A DNA stretch of 64,000 nt from Salinibacter ruber DSM 13855. Lineage in GTDB: Bacteria; Bacteroidota; Rhodothermia; Rhodothermales; Salinibacteraceae. Below the pieces are notes generated by a model. The model saw only the letters and a program-made list of their open reading frames with translations, had not been told where the DNA came from and did no database searches. Positions 52,880 through 62,652 of the stretch are shown in pieces. Each line of letters begins with the position of its first letter. Position 1 is the stretch's first letter. The position numbers and the translations under genes are program-made. The stretch lies in NCBI RefSeq assembly GCF_000013045.1, contig NC_007677.1, forward strand, positions 2,542,001 to 2,606,000. Direction: 5' to 3'.

Positions 52880-53827
52880 TTACTCCTCGGAGACCTCCTT
52901 GTCGCTCTGCTCCTTGATGAACTCAACGAGACCGGTCACCTCACGCTCCGAAAGGCTGGCGTACGACGGCATTACGTTCTGGTAGCCCTCCACCACCTTC
53001 GCCCCCGACTGCAGGATGGACTCTCGGAGGTAGTTCGCATCCGCCGTAACCGTCGACCCGTCGGCCATTTGGTGGTCGGTCTTGCCGTAGAGCCCCTTCC
53101 AGGTGGGCCCCACCATGTCGGAGCCATCGAGGCTGTGGCAGCCCTGACAGCCCTGTTGCGTGTAGAGCTTTTCTCCCAGCTCCGGAAGCGGAATGTCGTC
53201 CGGTGTTCCGGCGCTTTCCAGCCACTCGTCGAAGCGGGCGCGGGAAACGACCTTTACCTCCGCGTCCATCTCGGAGTGGTTCCGGCCGCAGTACTCGGTG
53301 CAAAACAAGTCGTACGTTCCTTCCTTCGTCGCCTCAAACCACACCGACGTGTAGCGGTTGGGCAGCACGTCCTGCTTCACCCGAAACGCCGGGACGTAGA
53401 AGCTGTGGATCACGTCCTGGCTGCTCATGGTGGTCTTCACCGGCTCGTCGGCCGGCACGTACAGGGTGTCCGTCGTAACGCCGTTCGGATACTCGAACGA
53501 CCACCCCCACGACCGCGCCTGAACCCGAATCTCGTATGCATTGTCCGGGATCGTCTTCTGCGCCACGAACGACTTGAACCCCCAGTTGAAGACGAGGAGA
53601 ACGAGAATCGTGGGAATCACGATCCAGGAAATCTCGAGCAGCTTGCTCTCCTTGACGGGACTGGGCCGCTCGGCGGGGTCCTGACGGCGATAGCGGTACA
53701 TAAACCAGAGCATCGCCGTAACCACGCCGACGAGGAGAATCCCGCTGACGACGTTTACGAAGGTAAAGAGACTATCAATCTTCGGCGCCATCGTAGACGC
53801 CGCTTCGGGAAGCCAAAAATCACCCAT
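52880..53827 (-). CDS. coxB: Cytochrome c oxidase subunit II with fused cytochrome c
   Basis: 315 residues. Two membrane helices at about 22-44 and 64-86, then the cupredoxin domain with CuA ligands His141, Cys176, Cys180, His184 and Met187 ([16 protein letters not shown]). A C-terminal cytochrome c with [12 protein letters not shown] (heme Cys227, Cys230, His231) and Met in VMPSYASL. The fusion makes the oxidase caa3-type and lets it take electrons directly from complex III or a soluble cytochrome. Gap of 82 nt to coxA. Confidence 0.97.
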   Translation of the reverse strand: MGDFWLPEAASTMAPKIDSLFTFVNVVSGILLVGVVTAMLWFMYRYRRQDPAERPSPVKESKLLEISWIVIPTILVLLVFNWGFKSFVAQKTIPDNAYEIRVQARSWGWSFEYPNGVTTDTLYVPADEPVKTTMSSQDVIHSFYVPAFRVKQDVLPNRYTSVWFEATKEGTYDLFCTEYCGRNHSEMDAEVKVVSRARFDEWLESAGTPDDIPLPELGEKLYTQQGCQGCHSLDGSDMVGPTWKGLYGKTDHQMADGSTVTADANYLRESILQSGAKVVEGYQNVMPSYASLSEREVTGLVEFIKEQSDKEVSEE

Positions 53828-53938
53828 GTCGTGATTGGTCGTTGGTGGAGACGAATCGCTGCCTCATGTCAAAAGGGCGGCCGATGGGGTGTCGTGCGCC
53901 GCCGTGCGGAGTGGCCCCCATACCCGCCGTCCGGATTG

Positions 53939-54682
53939 TCATTCCGGCTGCTGCCGCTGCTGGTACTCCTCCCTCGCGACGAGGTCCATGGCACGGTCAA
54001 TCGGGATCCGATAGGTGCCCTCCTCCTCGTCCACGACCTCGTACTGTTGCAGCTCCTGTGCGGCCTCCATCTCGGCCTGCTTGATGTCGCGGTACTGCAT
54101 CCGCTCGGCGGCCGCCCCCTCTGCGCTTTGGCTCACCTGTCCAAACCACCCGAACAGGATGGCGACGGCGGTCAACACGACGGCAATGATCGAGGCCGAG
54201 ATGCCCATGATCTGGCTCGCGGCCACGCCTTCGTACGCCACGCCACGCTCCTTCTCCTTCTCGATCTGATCCTCGAAATCAAAGGGTTGTGCGGTGGCTT
54301 CTTGACGGGCGGCGCGCGCAAGTTCCGTCACGGGCTCCTCATCGGCGGCCTCGGCGGGCCCCTGCTCGGCCTCCGCCTCCGTGGTCGCGACGAAGCTCTC
54401 CACAGAACTCGGATTGCCCCACTCGCCATCCCTCTCAACGAGCACCCGCCAGAAGAACGTCTGCCCGTCCGTGGGCAGCTTGTTGCCGACCGTTACCGCC
54501 GTCTGGGCCCCCACCTCGGCGTCCACGACGGGCGTGTCGAAGCGCGCCGTCTCGGCCACCTGCAGGCGGTACGCATTGCCGTCCTCGACGGAGGACCAGA
54601 CAAACGTCACCGCACTCCCGTCCGCCGAGACGGCGTCAACGGGCGTGACCAGTGAGGGCGCGAGGACGTCGTCGGAAGCCAT
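53939..54682 (-). CDS. Fibronectin-III-like membrane protein between alternative complex III and oxidase genes
   Basis: 247 residues. Residues 8-100 read as a fibronectin type III-like beta-sandwich (AVTFVWSSVEDGNAYRLQVAET, TFFWRVLVERDGEWGNPS). An Ala/Glu-rich linker follows, then one membrane helix (about 157-180, IMGISASIIAVVLTAVAILFGWF) and a C-terminal tail ending in TYRIPIDRAMDLVAREEY. The RIPIDRAM tail motif recurs, as I recall, in proteins near bacterial oxidase/ACIII clusters. No signal peptide is visible, so topology is uncertain. It could be the small extra subunit seen in ACIII or a linker of the ACIII-caa3 supercomplex. The function is inferred from position only. Confidence 0.65.
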   Translation of the reverse strand: MASDDVLAPSLVTPVDAVSADGSAVTFVWSSVEDGNAYRLQVAETARFDTPVVDAEVGAQTAVTVGNKLPTDGQTFFWRVLVERDGEWGNPSSVESFVATTEAEAEQGPAEAADEEPVTELARAARQEATAQPFDFEDQIEKEKERGVAYEGVAASQIMGISASIIAVVLTAVAILFGWFGQVSQSAEGAAAERMQYRDIKQAEMEAAQELQQYEVVDEEEGTYRIPIDRAMDLVAREEYQQRQQPE

Positions 54683-54817
54683 GTGTCGTGCGCAGGGTTG
54701 GTGCTAAAGTGTCTCTTTCTGAACGCAGGGGGGTCGGGAGAGGGTCACCGCACCGGGTGAAATCACCGGAAAAGCCCATTCGTTCCGCCCTCTCTCAGCC
54801 CGGACGCGGGGCGTTCG

Positions 54818-56080
54818 CTACATGTTTTCGAACTGGAGGGAGTCCCGCAGGGACGGATGGTTTTGGGGCACGAGGGGATGTCGACCAAGACGGTACATCA
54901 ATCCCCCAGCGAAGATTCCCGTCAACCCCAACCAGCACGTAAAGTCGAGCCAGTGGAAGCCCCCGCCCTCCCGGAGCACCGGGAGCACCACCCAGTGCAG
55001 ATCGAACCAGTGCATCCCAAGCAGCCACACAGACAGCACGGCCATCACCGTCCCGGTCCGTTTTGTCGCCTGCGGCAGCAGGATCAGGAACGGGAGGAGG
55101 AAATGGAAGATCACGAGGGCGGCGCTATGCCAGGCCCAGCCCCCCTGGAGCCGGTGTTGAAACCACACCGTCTCTTCCGGAATCCCCCCGTACCAGTACA
55201 GCATGTACTGGCTAAACGCAATGTACGCCCAGAAGACGACGAAGCCGAAGAGGTACTTGCCCAGGTCGTGGTCGTGCTCCGGCGTGATGACCCCCTCCAG
55301 CACCCCGCCGGTTCGTCGGAGCAGGAGCGAAACGAGTGCAATCGTGGCGACGGCCCCCAGGATGCCCCCCGAGAAGAAGTAGATCCCGAAGATGGTCGAG
55401 AACCAGTGCGGGTCGGTGGACATCAGGATGTCGTAGCTCGCGAAAGCGGTGGTCACCGCCAGGAGGGGGAGTCCCCAGGCACTGGTGCTCCGCAACGCCG
55501 CCGGAATCTCGGGGTCCGCATCCACGTCCTGCCGGAGGGAGAGGGTGTAGAGGCGGTACGAGATAACCGTCCACACCGCAAAGTACACCACCATCCGGAC
55601 CGACCAGAACGGCGTGTTCAGGTACGCACGCTTCCCCGCCAGGATCTCGTCGTATTGGGGGCTGCTCGGGTCGTAGAGCCCGGCGTGCGTCCAATGGTAC
55701 AGGTCATGCATCCCGAACAGCAGCGGCAGCCCCAGCACGAACAGCAGCGGAAACGCCCACACCAGGGCCTCATTGATGCGGTTTACGACCACGCTCCAGT
55801 TCGCCCGCGTGAGGTGGTTGAACACGAGGAAAAAGAGCCCCCCCAGGGCTGTGGTCAACAGAAACGACCATCCCACCAGGTAGGCGAAGAAGAAGTCGTC
55901 CGGGCTCTCCCAGAGGCCCAGGAGGCTAATGGTCAGGAGCGCGATCCCCAGCGCCATCGGCACGAGCCAGGCGCGCCGGTCCCCCACGAACCGGTAGGCT
56001 CGTTTCGCAACGTCGCTCGTCGGCTGGACCGGATCGACCAGCCACTTCAGAAAGGAACTGCGATTGATGGAGTCGGGCAT
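54818..56080 (-). CDS. actF: Alternative complex III membrane subunit ActF
   Basis: 420 residues, about ten membrane helices. The start RRAWLVPMALGIALLTISLLGLW and the segments FFAYLVGWSFLLTTALGGLFFLVFNHLTRANWSVV, LYHWTH and the C-terminal FHFLLPFLILLPQATKRTGTVM are those of the quinol:cytochrome c oxidoreductase ActF family (related to NrfD/ActC). It anchors the complex and may take part in proton transfer. It follows actE by 97 nt, and the FN3-like gene comes next. Confidence 0.88.
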   Translation of the reverse strand: MPDSINRSSFLKWLVDPVQPTSDVAKRAYRFVGDRRAWLVPMALGIALLTISLLGLWESPDDFFFAYLVGWSFLLTTALGGLFFLVFNHLTRANWSVVVNRINEALVWAFPLLFVLGLPLLFGMHDLYHWTHAGLYDPSSPQYDEILAGKRAYLNTPFWSVRMVVYFAVWTVISYRLYTLSLRQDVDADPEIPAALRSTSAWGLPLLAVTTAFASYDILMSTDPHWFSTIFGIYFFSGGILGAVATIALVSLLLRRTGGVLEGVITPEHDHDLGKYLFGFVVFWAYIAFSQYMLYWYGGIPEETVWFQHRLQGGWAWHSAALVIFHFLLPFLILLPQATKRTGTVMAVLSVWLLGMHWFDLHWVVLPVLREGGGFHWLDFTCWLGLTGIFAGGLMYRLGRHPLVPQNHPSLRDSLQFENM

Positions 56081-56177
56081 GGCGTTGAGATGTCGGTTCG
56101 GAGCCGCAAGGGCCCTGCGAGAAGTTGGTTCAGAGGTCCGCAGCAGTGAGGGGGCCGTGGAGACGGTGAAGACGGGA

Positions 56178-56828
56178 CTACTCCGTGCCGGCCTGCGCCG
56201 TCGCGCCGCCCTCGGGCGCCGCGCCCAGCTTGGCCCGCTCTCCCGGCGGCAGGTCGTCAGGCGTGGCGTTCTGGCTGCGCTGCAGGGCGCGGATGTACGC
56301 GACGATGGCCCAGCGGTCCATCACGGACACCTTCTGTCCGTAGGCCGGCATGCTACGCACGCCGTTCGCGATCACGTCGTAGAGATACCCGTCCGGCGAC
56401 TCTCGGAGCCGCCCAACATGATAGCTCGGGGCCGGGGTGTATCCGTAGTCGCCCCGCATGATGACCCCATTCCCGTCTCCGGTTTTCCCGTGGCAGACCG
56501 AGCACTGGATCTCGTATCGCTCCCGGCCTCGCTCCAGGACCTCCCGGTTGACCGCGATGGGAATCTGGTCTACGTAATCGCCGTCCGCCGTCCGCCCCTG
56601 GTAGAGGGCGGAGCTGTCTCGGAGCTCGCCCCGCGGCACCGTGCCCGAGACCGGCGCCCGCATGGCGGCGCCGTCTTCAAAGTACGGATTCGCCTCCTGC
56701 GGCCCGAACTTGGGCTGGAAGTCCATGTCCAGGTTCATGTGGAAGGGCGGATTGTCCGACTGGGTGCCCCGGCACCCCGCCAGGAGCAGGGCGACGAGCA
56801 TCAAGCCGGTAACGAACAGGCGTCGCAT
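56178..56828 (-). CDS. actE: Alternative complex III monoheme cytochrome ActE
   Basis: 216 residues from the ATG at 56828, which gives a lipoprotein signal with lipobox LLLAGC. One heme site CSVCHGKTGDG is near residue 120, with the downstream VRSMPAYGQKVSVMDRW Met region. The DMDFQPKFGPQEANPYFEDGAAMR segment typical of ActE precedes it. A membrane-bound lipocytochrome that passes electrons from ActA towards the oxidase. Preceded by actD (53-nt gap). Confidence 0.9.
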   Translation of the reverse strand: MRRLFVTGLMLVALLLAGCRGTQSDNPPFHMNLDMDFQPKFGPQEANPYFEDGAAMRAPVSGTVPRGELRDSSALYQGRTADGDYVDQIPIAVNREVLERGRERYEIQCSVCHGKTGDGNGVIMRGDYGYTPAPSYHVGRLRESPDGYLYDVIANGVRSMPAYGQKVSVMDRWAIVAYIRALQRSQNATPDDLPPGERAKLGAAPEGGATAQAGTE

Positions 56829-56881
56829 TGGTCGTGCAGGAAAATCGAGGGAGAATGCGGACGGGACCGATCGATGCGGCA

Positions 56882-57487
56882 TCACGCATCGACCGTCCCG
56901 TCATCTTTGACGAGCTCAAGGTGGTGTGCCCCGAGCCGCTGGAGCATCGCGGCGCTGTCCTCCACGTCGAACTCATCGTCGCTGGCCGCGATGTGTAGAA
57001 AAAACCGATCGTCCGTCGCCCCCTTGAAGCGATCAGAGTAAAACAAGGGGTTGTAGGGCCGCGGCAATCCGTTTAGCGCAAACATGCCCGCCACGGTGCC
57101 GAACGCCGCGAACAGGATCGTCAACTCAAACATGATGGGCACCGAGGGCTCCACGGCGAAGAACGGCTTGCCGCTGATGTTGAGCGGGTAGTCCACCGCG
57201 GCCGTCCACCACTGCAGGAGATACGCAACCACACAGCCCGTAATCCCGCCAAAAAACGTGAGCACACCGACGGCGGACGCGTTGCCCAGCCCCATCGCCT
57301 CGTCCATTCCGTGAATCGGAAACGGGCTGTGCGTGTCAAAGTGGCGGTAGCCTTCCTCCCGGACCGCCTCGGCGGCGTGCAGCAGCGCGCCCGGATCCGG
57401 GAACTCGGCGAGCAGGCCGTGGACCTGGTCGGCGTCGCTCTCAAAGATCCCTGCCTGGGCCTTCAGGTCTTGGATCAGCGTGGACAT
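56882..57487 (-). CDS. actD: Alternative complex III subunit ActD (DUF3341)
   Basis: 201 residues with two membrane helices (about 72-95 and 118-140) between soluble flanks. GLLAEFPDPGALLHAAEAVREEGYRHFDTHSPFPIHGMDEAMGL is the DUF3341 signature, and the C-terminal DRFFLHIAASDDEFD region also matches. The role within the complex is structural as far as known. It sits between actC and actE in the standard order. Confidence 0.9.
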   Translation of the reverse strand: MSTLIQDLKAQAGIFESDADQVHGLLAEFPDPGALLHAAEAVREEGYRHFDTHSPFPIHGMDEAMGLGNASAVGVLTFFGGITGCVVAYLLQWWTAAVDYPLNISGKPFFAVEPSVPIMFELTILFAAFGTVAGMFALNGLPRPYNPLFYSDRFKGATDDRFFLHIAASDDEFDVEDSAAMLQRLGAHHLELVKDDGTVDA

Positions 57488-57546
57488 GGTGTCGCGCGGT
57501 GCTCAATGGGAAACAGCGATGAGTGATGACGGCGAGGCCGCCTCGT

Positions 57547-59067
57547 CTACCCGGAGGCATCGGCCCCGTCGTTCCGGTACGCCTCGGCCAGGGCCGGCTC
57601 CGCCGGCTTGATGTAGGGCTCGCCGTCGCCCTCGGCGTGCCCGTTGCCCCCGTGGTCGTAGTGGTGCGGGTCGGCCTCCGGCATCACCCCTTTCACCTCC
57701 GCCATCGCCACCATCGGCACGAACCGAAGGAAGAGCAGGAAGAGGGTAAAGAAGAGCCCGAACGACCCCACGAACGTGCCGATGTCGACCCACGTGGCCG
57801 TGAAGTAGCCCCACGAGCTCGGCAGGAAGTCGCGGTGGAGCGACGTGATCGTAATCACGAACCGCTCGAACCACATCCCGATGTTCACCACGATCGACAG
57901 GGCAAACATGACCGGGATGGAGCGCCGAAGCCGCTTCGACCAGAAGAGCTGCGGCGTGACCAGATTACAGGTCATCATGATCCAGTACGCCCAGGCGTAC
58001 GGCCCGAAGGCGCGGTTGATGAAGGCGTACTGCTCGTACTCGACCCCCGAGTACCAGGCCATGAAGAACTCCGTGATGTAGGCGAAGCCCACGATCGACC
58101 CGGTCACCAGGATGATGATGTTCATCTTCTCCAGGTGATCGATCGTAATCAGGTTCTTCAGGCCGTAGATCTCTCGGGTAATCACCATGAGCGTGACCAC
58201 CATGGCGAAGCCGGAGAAGATGGCCCCGGCCACGAAGTAGGGCGGGAAGATCGTCGTGTGCCACCCCGGGATGACCGACACCGCAAAGTCGAACGACACG
58301 ACCGAGTGGACCGACAGCACGAGCGGCGTGGCGAGGCCTGCGAGCAGCAGGTACGCCTTTTCGTAGTTGCGCCAGTGGCGGTTCGAGCCCGTCCACCCCA
58401 GCGAAAAGAAGGCGAGAATGCGCTGCCGCCAGAAGTTTTTGGCGCGGTCGCGGAGCGTGGCGAGATCCGGAACGAGCCCCACGTACCAGAAGAGGGTCGA
58501 CACGATGAAGTAGCTCGACACCGCGAACACGTCCCACAGCAGCGGGCTCTTAAACTGCGGCCACATGGCCATCTGGTTCGGAATCGGGAGCGTCCAGTAG
58601 ATGGCCCAGACGCGCCCGACGTGGAAGGTCGGCCAGATGAGGGCACAGATCACCGCGAAGATCGTCATCGCCTCCGCGGCCCGGTTAATCGCCGTCCGCC
58701 AGTGCTGCCGGAAGAGGTAGAGAATGGCGGAAATCAGCGTCCCGGCGTGGCCGATCCCGACCCAGAACACGAAGTTGACAATCGGCCAGCCCCACCCGAC
58801 GGGCTGGTTGTTGCCCCACACCCCGATGCCGTTCCACACCACATAGGCGAGCAGCCCGATCAGCAGAAGCGCCCCGGACAGCGACACGGCAAAGGCGACG
58901 TACCACGCCAGTGGGGCCTTTTTCTCCGCGTGCCGCGACACCATCTCGGTGATGTCGTGAAACGACAGGTTGCCCTTGACGAGACGCTCCGGGTCGGCCG
59001 CGCCATCCCCTGCGGGCGACGGGGGCGACTCGGACGGGTCCGTTGGAAGCTTCTTGGATGACTCCAC
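57547..59067 (-). CDS. actC: Alternative complex III membrane subunit ActC (NrfD-like)
   Basis: 506 residues, about ten membrane helices of the NrfD/PsrC family. [67 protein letters not shown] is the quinol-side signature. Further segments are [35 protein letters not shown] and the C-terminal [16 protein letters not shown]. It holds the quinol oxidation site together with ActB. The N-terminal 35 residues are acidic/polar. Confidence 0.93.
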   Translation of the reverse strand: MESSKKLPTDPSESPPSPAGDGAADPERLVKGNLSFHDITEMVSRHAEKKAPLAWYVAFAVSLSGALLLIGLLAYVVWNGIGVWGNNQPVGWGWPIVNFVFWVGIGHAGTLISAILYLFRQHWRTAINRAAEAMTIFAVICALIWPTFHVGRVWAIYWTLPIPNQMAMWPQFKSPLLWDVFAVSSYFIVSTLFWYVGLVPDLATLRDRAKNFWRQRILAFFSLGWTGSNRHWRNYEKAYLLLAGLATPLVLSVHSVVSFDFAVSVIPGWHTTIFPPYFVAGAIFSGFAMVVTLMVITREIYGLKNLITIDHLEKMNIIILVTGSIVGFAYITEFFMAWYSGVEYEQYAFINRAFGPYAWAYWIMMTCNLVTPQLFWSKRLRRSIPVMFALSIVVNIGMWFERFVITITSLHRDFLPSSWGYFTATWVDIGTFVGSFGLFFTLFLLFLRFVPMVAMAEVKGVMPEADPHHYDHGGNGHAEGDGEPYIKPAEPALAEAYRNDGADASG

Positions 59068-59116
59068 GAATGGCTCAGATCAATTCGACGAGTTCGTGCA
59101 GGGGGCGGCCCCGAGG

Positions 59117-62100
59117 CTAGGCCTCAACGGGCGCCTCCTCTTCCGCCTCGGTGTCCGAAAGGGCCTCCTCCAGGCGGGAATTCGTGTTGCGCACGCGGCC
59201 GAGGTAGGAGAGGCGGGGCTTCGTATTTAGGTAGGACAGCAGCTCGTAACGGCGCGGGTTCTTCTTCTCCTCCACCACGTCGCTCTCGGGATTGTTGAGG
59301 TCCCCGAACGTGATGGCGTCGGTGGGGCACGCCTCCTGGCAGGCCGTCTCGACCTCGTTGGGCCGTAGGTCGCGATCCTCGTTGTCGGCCTGCTGCTGGT
59401 GCTTCCGGATCCGCTGGACGCACCACGTGCACTTCTCCATGACGCCCCGGTTGCGCACGGTGACGTCGGGGTTCTGCGCCATCTGCACCTCCGTCGGCAG
59501 CGTCTTGGTCCAGTCGTAAAAGTTGAAGCGGCGGACCTTGTACGGGCAGTTGTTCTGGCAGTAGCGCGTGCCGATGCAGCGATTGTAGACCATCTGGTTC
59601 GTGCCGTCCGGCGAGTGCACCGTCGCCGCCACCGGACACACCGACTCACACGGCGCGTTTTCGCAGTGCTGGCACATCACCGGCTGCGTGAGCATCTCGG
59701 GGTTGTCGTCCCCCTCCTCCTCGCTCACGTAGTACCGATCGTTCCGAATCCAGTACATGTGCCGCCCCTTGCTCACCTCCTCCTTCCCCACCACCTGCAC
59801 GTTGTTCTCGCTCGTGCAGGCCACGACACAGGCGTTGCAGCCCGTGCACGTGTTGAGGTCCACGGTCATGCCCCACTGATTCTGGTAGTAGGGGTTGTTT
59901 TTGAAGGCCGCCTGGTCCTTCGGGTGGTTTTCCTCCCAGGCCATGGGGTACTCCTGCTGCTTCTCCACAGGGCCCGGCTCGTCGGCGCCGGCGCCGCCGT
60001 GCTGGCCGGCGCCGTCGCCCCCATGAGCGGCCTGTTCGGGCATCTCGTCCGCCCCGTGAGCATCGGCGCCCGGCCCCGCCTCCAGGCCCTGGCCCGACAC
60101 GTTGCCGGCCGCCCCGTCGCCACTGTGCCCGTCCCCGCCACCGTGGCCGCCCCCATCGCCGTGGCCGCCGTCTCCGTGGCCGCCGCTCTCGTGACCCAGA
60201 TCCGGCACGGGCGGTTGCGACTCGTTGACAAACTCCGGATTCTCTTTAAACTCGTCCAGGGTTGCCCAGCGCACAATCGGGCGCCCCTGCATGCTTCCCT
60301 CCTCCTGGGTCGTAGCGAGGAGGTACCCACTGCCAACCTGCGTAACGTTGGCCCCGGTGGCGACGCGCCCCCCGTTCGGGCGCATCGGCGCCACGTTGCC
60401 CCCCACCACGTCCACCGGCTCCCCAGACGAGTCGACCCCGCCCGCGATGGGGCTGCCGTTGTAGATGTTGGTTTGATCGCTGGTGTCCCAGAACGGCGTG
60501 CTCTCCGACTCGCGGGTGGAGGCGATGGTCCGCCCGTAGCCCATCGACACCCCAATGGAGCCGTCCGGGTAGCCCGGCTGCACCCACACGGGCAGCTTGA
60601 CGGACTGGCCGTCGAGGGTCAGCTCCACCCGGTCGGCGTAGAAGCTGCCCTCGCGGCGCTGCACCTCCACCCCCAGCTCGTCCGCCGTCGCTCGGCTCAT
60701 GACGGCAACGTTGTCCCACACAATTTTCGAGATCGGATCCGGCAGCTCCTGCATCCACGGGTTGTTGGAGAATCGCCCCGCCAGCAGCTTCGAATCCGTG
60801 CGGAAGACGACCTCAATCTCGTCCGGATCGGACGCCGGGGCGTCGATAGACGGCACGGTCGCCGTGCCCACCGACGCCGTCTCGTACCCGGATCCTTCGA
60901 GGTATCCGTCGTGCAACGCCTTGCGCCACCGCTCCTGGAACGGGGCCGGAAGCTGGGCACGCCACTGCTCGCGGACCAGGTCGTGGCCGCTGGCGTCCAC
61001 GCCCGTCGCCGCCAGGTTGAGCACCTCGATGAGCGAGTGCGCGTCGTCGTAGAGCGGCCGGATGAGCGGCTGGACGATCGACTTCGTGCCGTCGTAGGCC
61101 CGGCCGTCGCCCCACTGTTCGAGATAGTGGGTCCGGGGCAGGTGCCAGCGGGCCGCCTGGGCCGTTTCGTTCCGGAGGCGGCCCAGGTGTACCGTATCGC
61201 GTACGTTCGAGAGCGCCTCCTCGAAGCCCAGCTCAGACGGGGCGTCGTAGACGGGGTTCACGCCCAGCATGAACAAGGTGTCCACCTCGCCCGCCCGCAT
61301 CGACGCGGTCAGGTCCGCCAGGGCCTCGTCCTGCGGCTGGATCTCATCGTCTCCGGGATCGAAGAGCGTGACGGTGGTGCCGAGCCCCCCGAGCCGCTGG
61401 TTGACTGCCATGGCGAGGGCGTGCACCTCGGGCGGCTGTGCCTCCCCCGCCATTACCACGCCGTGCTCGCCCGCCGCTTGCAGGTCCCGGGCCATCTCCC
61501 GGACGTGCAGACGCTCCCGCTCGCTCCACGAGACGTCCGGCGCCTCGCCCACCCCCAGCTCCGCCGCGAGGGCCGCCGCGAGGGCGGGAATGCGCCCGGC
61601 CCGCATCGCGAGCCGATGGTCCGAGCTGCCGCCCGTGGTGGAATAACGGCTCTCCACCGTGTAGAGCCGGCTCATGGTGTCCTCCGCGTCGTCTAGGCGC
61701 CGCCCCTCCGCAAACCCCTGCGTGTGGTACCCAAAGTCGTGGGTGCGCCCGTCGAGGAAGTTGGCGTCGAGGCTTACGATGACCTCCGCCTCTCCAAGCT
61801 CGAAGCGCGGCCGGAGGGGCCGCCCGAAGGCCTGCTGCATGCCGAGCCGCCGCGGGTCGGTCCCCGTCGGGGCGTACGGCACCCACTGCAGGTTCGGAAA
61901 GCGATCCGCCATGCGCTGGCGCATCGCCTGTACGGTCGGGGACGAGGTCTTCTCCGCCAGAACCGCCACTTGGTGCTGGTCGGCCTCGTTGCCCAGCTGG
62001 CGGCAAAACGAGACGAAGTCGCTCCAGGAGGCGGCGCGCCCCTCCTGGCGGACGGATCGGGAGCGATCGGGGTCGTATAGGTTGAGCACCGAGGCCTGCT

Positions 62101-62539
62101 CGTACGGGCTGGTGCCACTCTGTCCCGACGGATGGTCACTGTTGCCCTTGATCTTGGTCGGGCGCCCTTCGTTGCTCTGGGCCACGACCGGGCGCAGCAC
62201 CCCCCGGAACGGCATGCTCGTGGCGTAGTGGTCCTCAATGCCGGGCGTCACCGTCTCCGGCTCGCGGGCATACGGCAGAATTTTCTCCTCCGGCCGCCGG
62301 CAGCCGGCCAGCCCCGCCATGGCCATGGCCGCGCCCATCAGCTGCAGGAACTGTCGCCGCGACGCGCCGCTCGGGGGCTCACTGTCTCCCGGCACGAATT
62401 CCGTGAGGTCGTCGCCGTCCTCGTCGGCGTCCGACTCGGACCAGTGGCGCCAAAAGGTCGGCTCCGACGACCCATCACGCGCACCCGATTCTTCGTCGCG
62501 GGCGGCCGTTTCCGAATCTATGACGTCTAGTTCGATCAT
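59117..62539 (-). CDS. actB: Alternative complex III iron-sulfur subunit ActB
   Basis: 1140 residues from the ATG at 62539. A twin-arginine signal ASRRQFLQLMG near residue 55 runs into a lipobox-like LAGC. Residues about 90-780 form the molybdopterin-oxidoreductase-like domain, which in ACIII lacks the cofactor. A Gly/His-rich stretch (about 785-855) separates it from the ferredoxin-like domain with four cysteine groups: CTGCNACVVAC, CQHCENAPCESVC, CIGTRYCQNNC and CQEAC. These bind three [4Fe-4S] and one [3Fe-4S] in known complexes. Electrons pass to the ActA hemes. The Gly/His stretch is the unusual part. Confidence 0.93.
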   Translation of the reverse strand: MIELDVIDSETAARDEESGARDGSSEPTFWRHWSESDADEDGDDLTEFVPGDSEPPSGASRRQFLQLMGAAMAMAGLAGCRRPEEKILPYAREPETVTPGIEDHYATSMPFRGVLRPVVAQSNEGRPTKIKGNSDHPSGQSGTSPYEQASVLNLYDPDRSRSVRQEGRAASWSDFVSFCRQLGNEADQHQVAVLAEKTSSPTVQAMRQRMADRFPNLQWVPYAPTGTDPRRLGMQQAFGRPLRPRFELGEAEVIVSLDANFLDGRTHDFGYHTQGFAEGRRLDDAEDTMSRLYTVESRYSTTGGSSDHRLAMRAGRIPALAAALAAELGVGEAPDVSWSERERLHVREMARDLQAAGEHGVVMAGEAQPPEVHALAMAVNQRLGGLGTTVTLFDPGDDEIQPQDEALADLTASMRAGEVDTLFMLGVNPVYDAPSELGFEEALSNVRDTVHLGRLRNETAQAARWHLPRTHYLEQWGDGRAYDGTKSIVQPLIRPLYDDAHSLIEVLNLAATGVDASGHDLVREQWRAQLPAPFQERWRKALHDGYLEGSGYETASVGTATVPSIDAPASDPDEIEVVFRTDSKLLAGRFSNNPWMQELPDPISKIVWDNVAVMSRATADELGVEVQRREGSFYADRVELTLDGQSVKLPVWVQPGYPDGSIGVSMGYGRTIASTRESESTPFWDTSDQTNIYNGSPIAGGVDSSGEPVDVVGGNVAPMRPNGGRVATGANVTQVGSGYLLATTQEEGSMQGRPIVRWATLDEFKENPEFVNESQPPVPDLGHESGGHGDGGHGDGGGHGGGDGHSGDGAAGNVSGQGLEAGPGADAHGADEMPEQAAHGGDGAGQHGGAGADEPGPVEKQQEYPMAWEENHPKDQAAFKNNPYYQNQWGMTVDLNTCTGCNACVVACTSENNVQVVGKEEVSKGRHMYWIRNDRYYVSEEEGDDNPEMLTQPVMCQHCENAPCESVCPVAATVHSPDGTNQMVYNRCIGTRYCQNNCPYKVRRFNFYDWTKTLPTEVQMAQNPDVTVRNRGVMEKCTWCVQRIRKHQQQADNEDRDLRPNEVETACQEACPTDAITFGDLNNPESDVVEEKKNPRRYELLSYLNTKPRLSYLGRVRNTNSRLEEALSDTEAEEEAPVEA
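60141..60183. repeat. Short tandem-like repeats coding the Gly/His-rich stretch of ActB
   Basis: CGTGGCCGCC occurs at 60141-60150, 60159-60168 and 60174-60183, spaced 18 and 15 nt apart, in phase with the codons (GGHG-type peptides on the minus strand). The repeat is in-frame and probably arose by slippage. Confidence 0.7.
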
Positions 62540-62652
62540 ACTGCGCTGTGACGTTACGGATTGAGGGATGCCCCCAGGCGCTGAGTGCCCGAGGGCCGGT
62601 GCCGCGTCCGGTTCGCCTCGCCCGGCGGGCCGTCCGGCGCGTCCCTGAACGA

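Noticed and set aside
58375-58400. tRNA T-arm-like sequence (GGTTCGAGCCCG)
   Set aside because: It lies inside actC in a conserved coding region, and no acceptor or anticodon arm can be built around it.
60141-60183. Repeat array that might be CRISPR-like
   Set aside because: The units are 10 nt, in codon phase and inside ActB; there are no spacers of CRISPR size.
59399-61696. Long open frame on the plus strand opposite actB
   Set aside because: Arg/Val/His-rich composition without motifs, fully inside the ActB gene, whose cysteine clusters are unmistakable.
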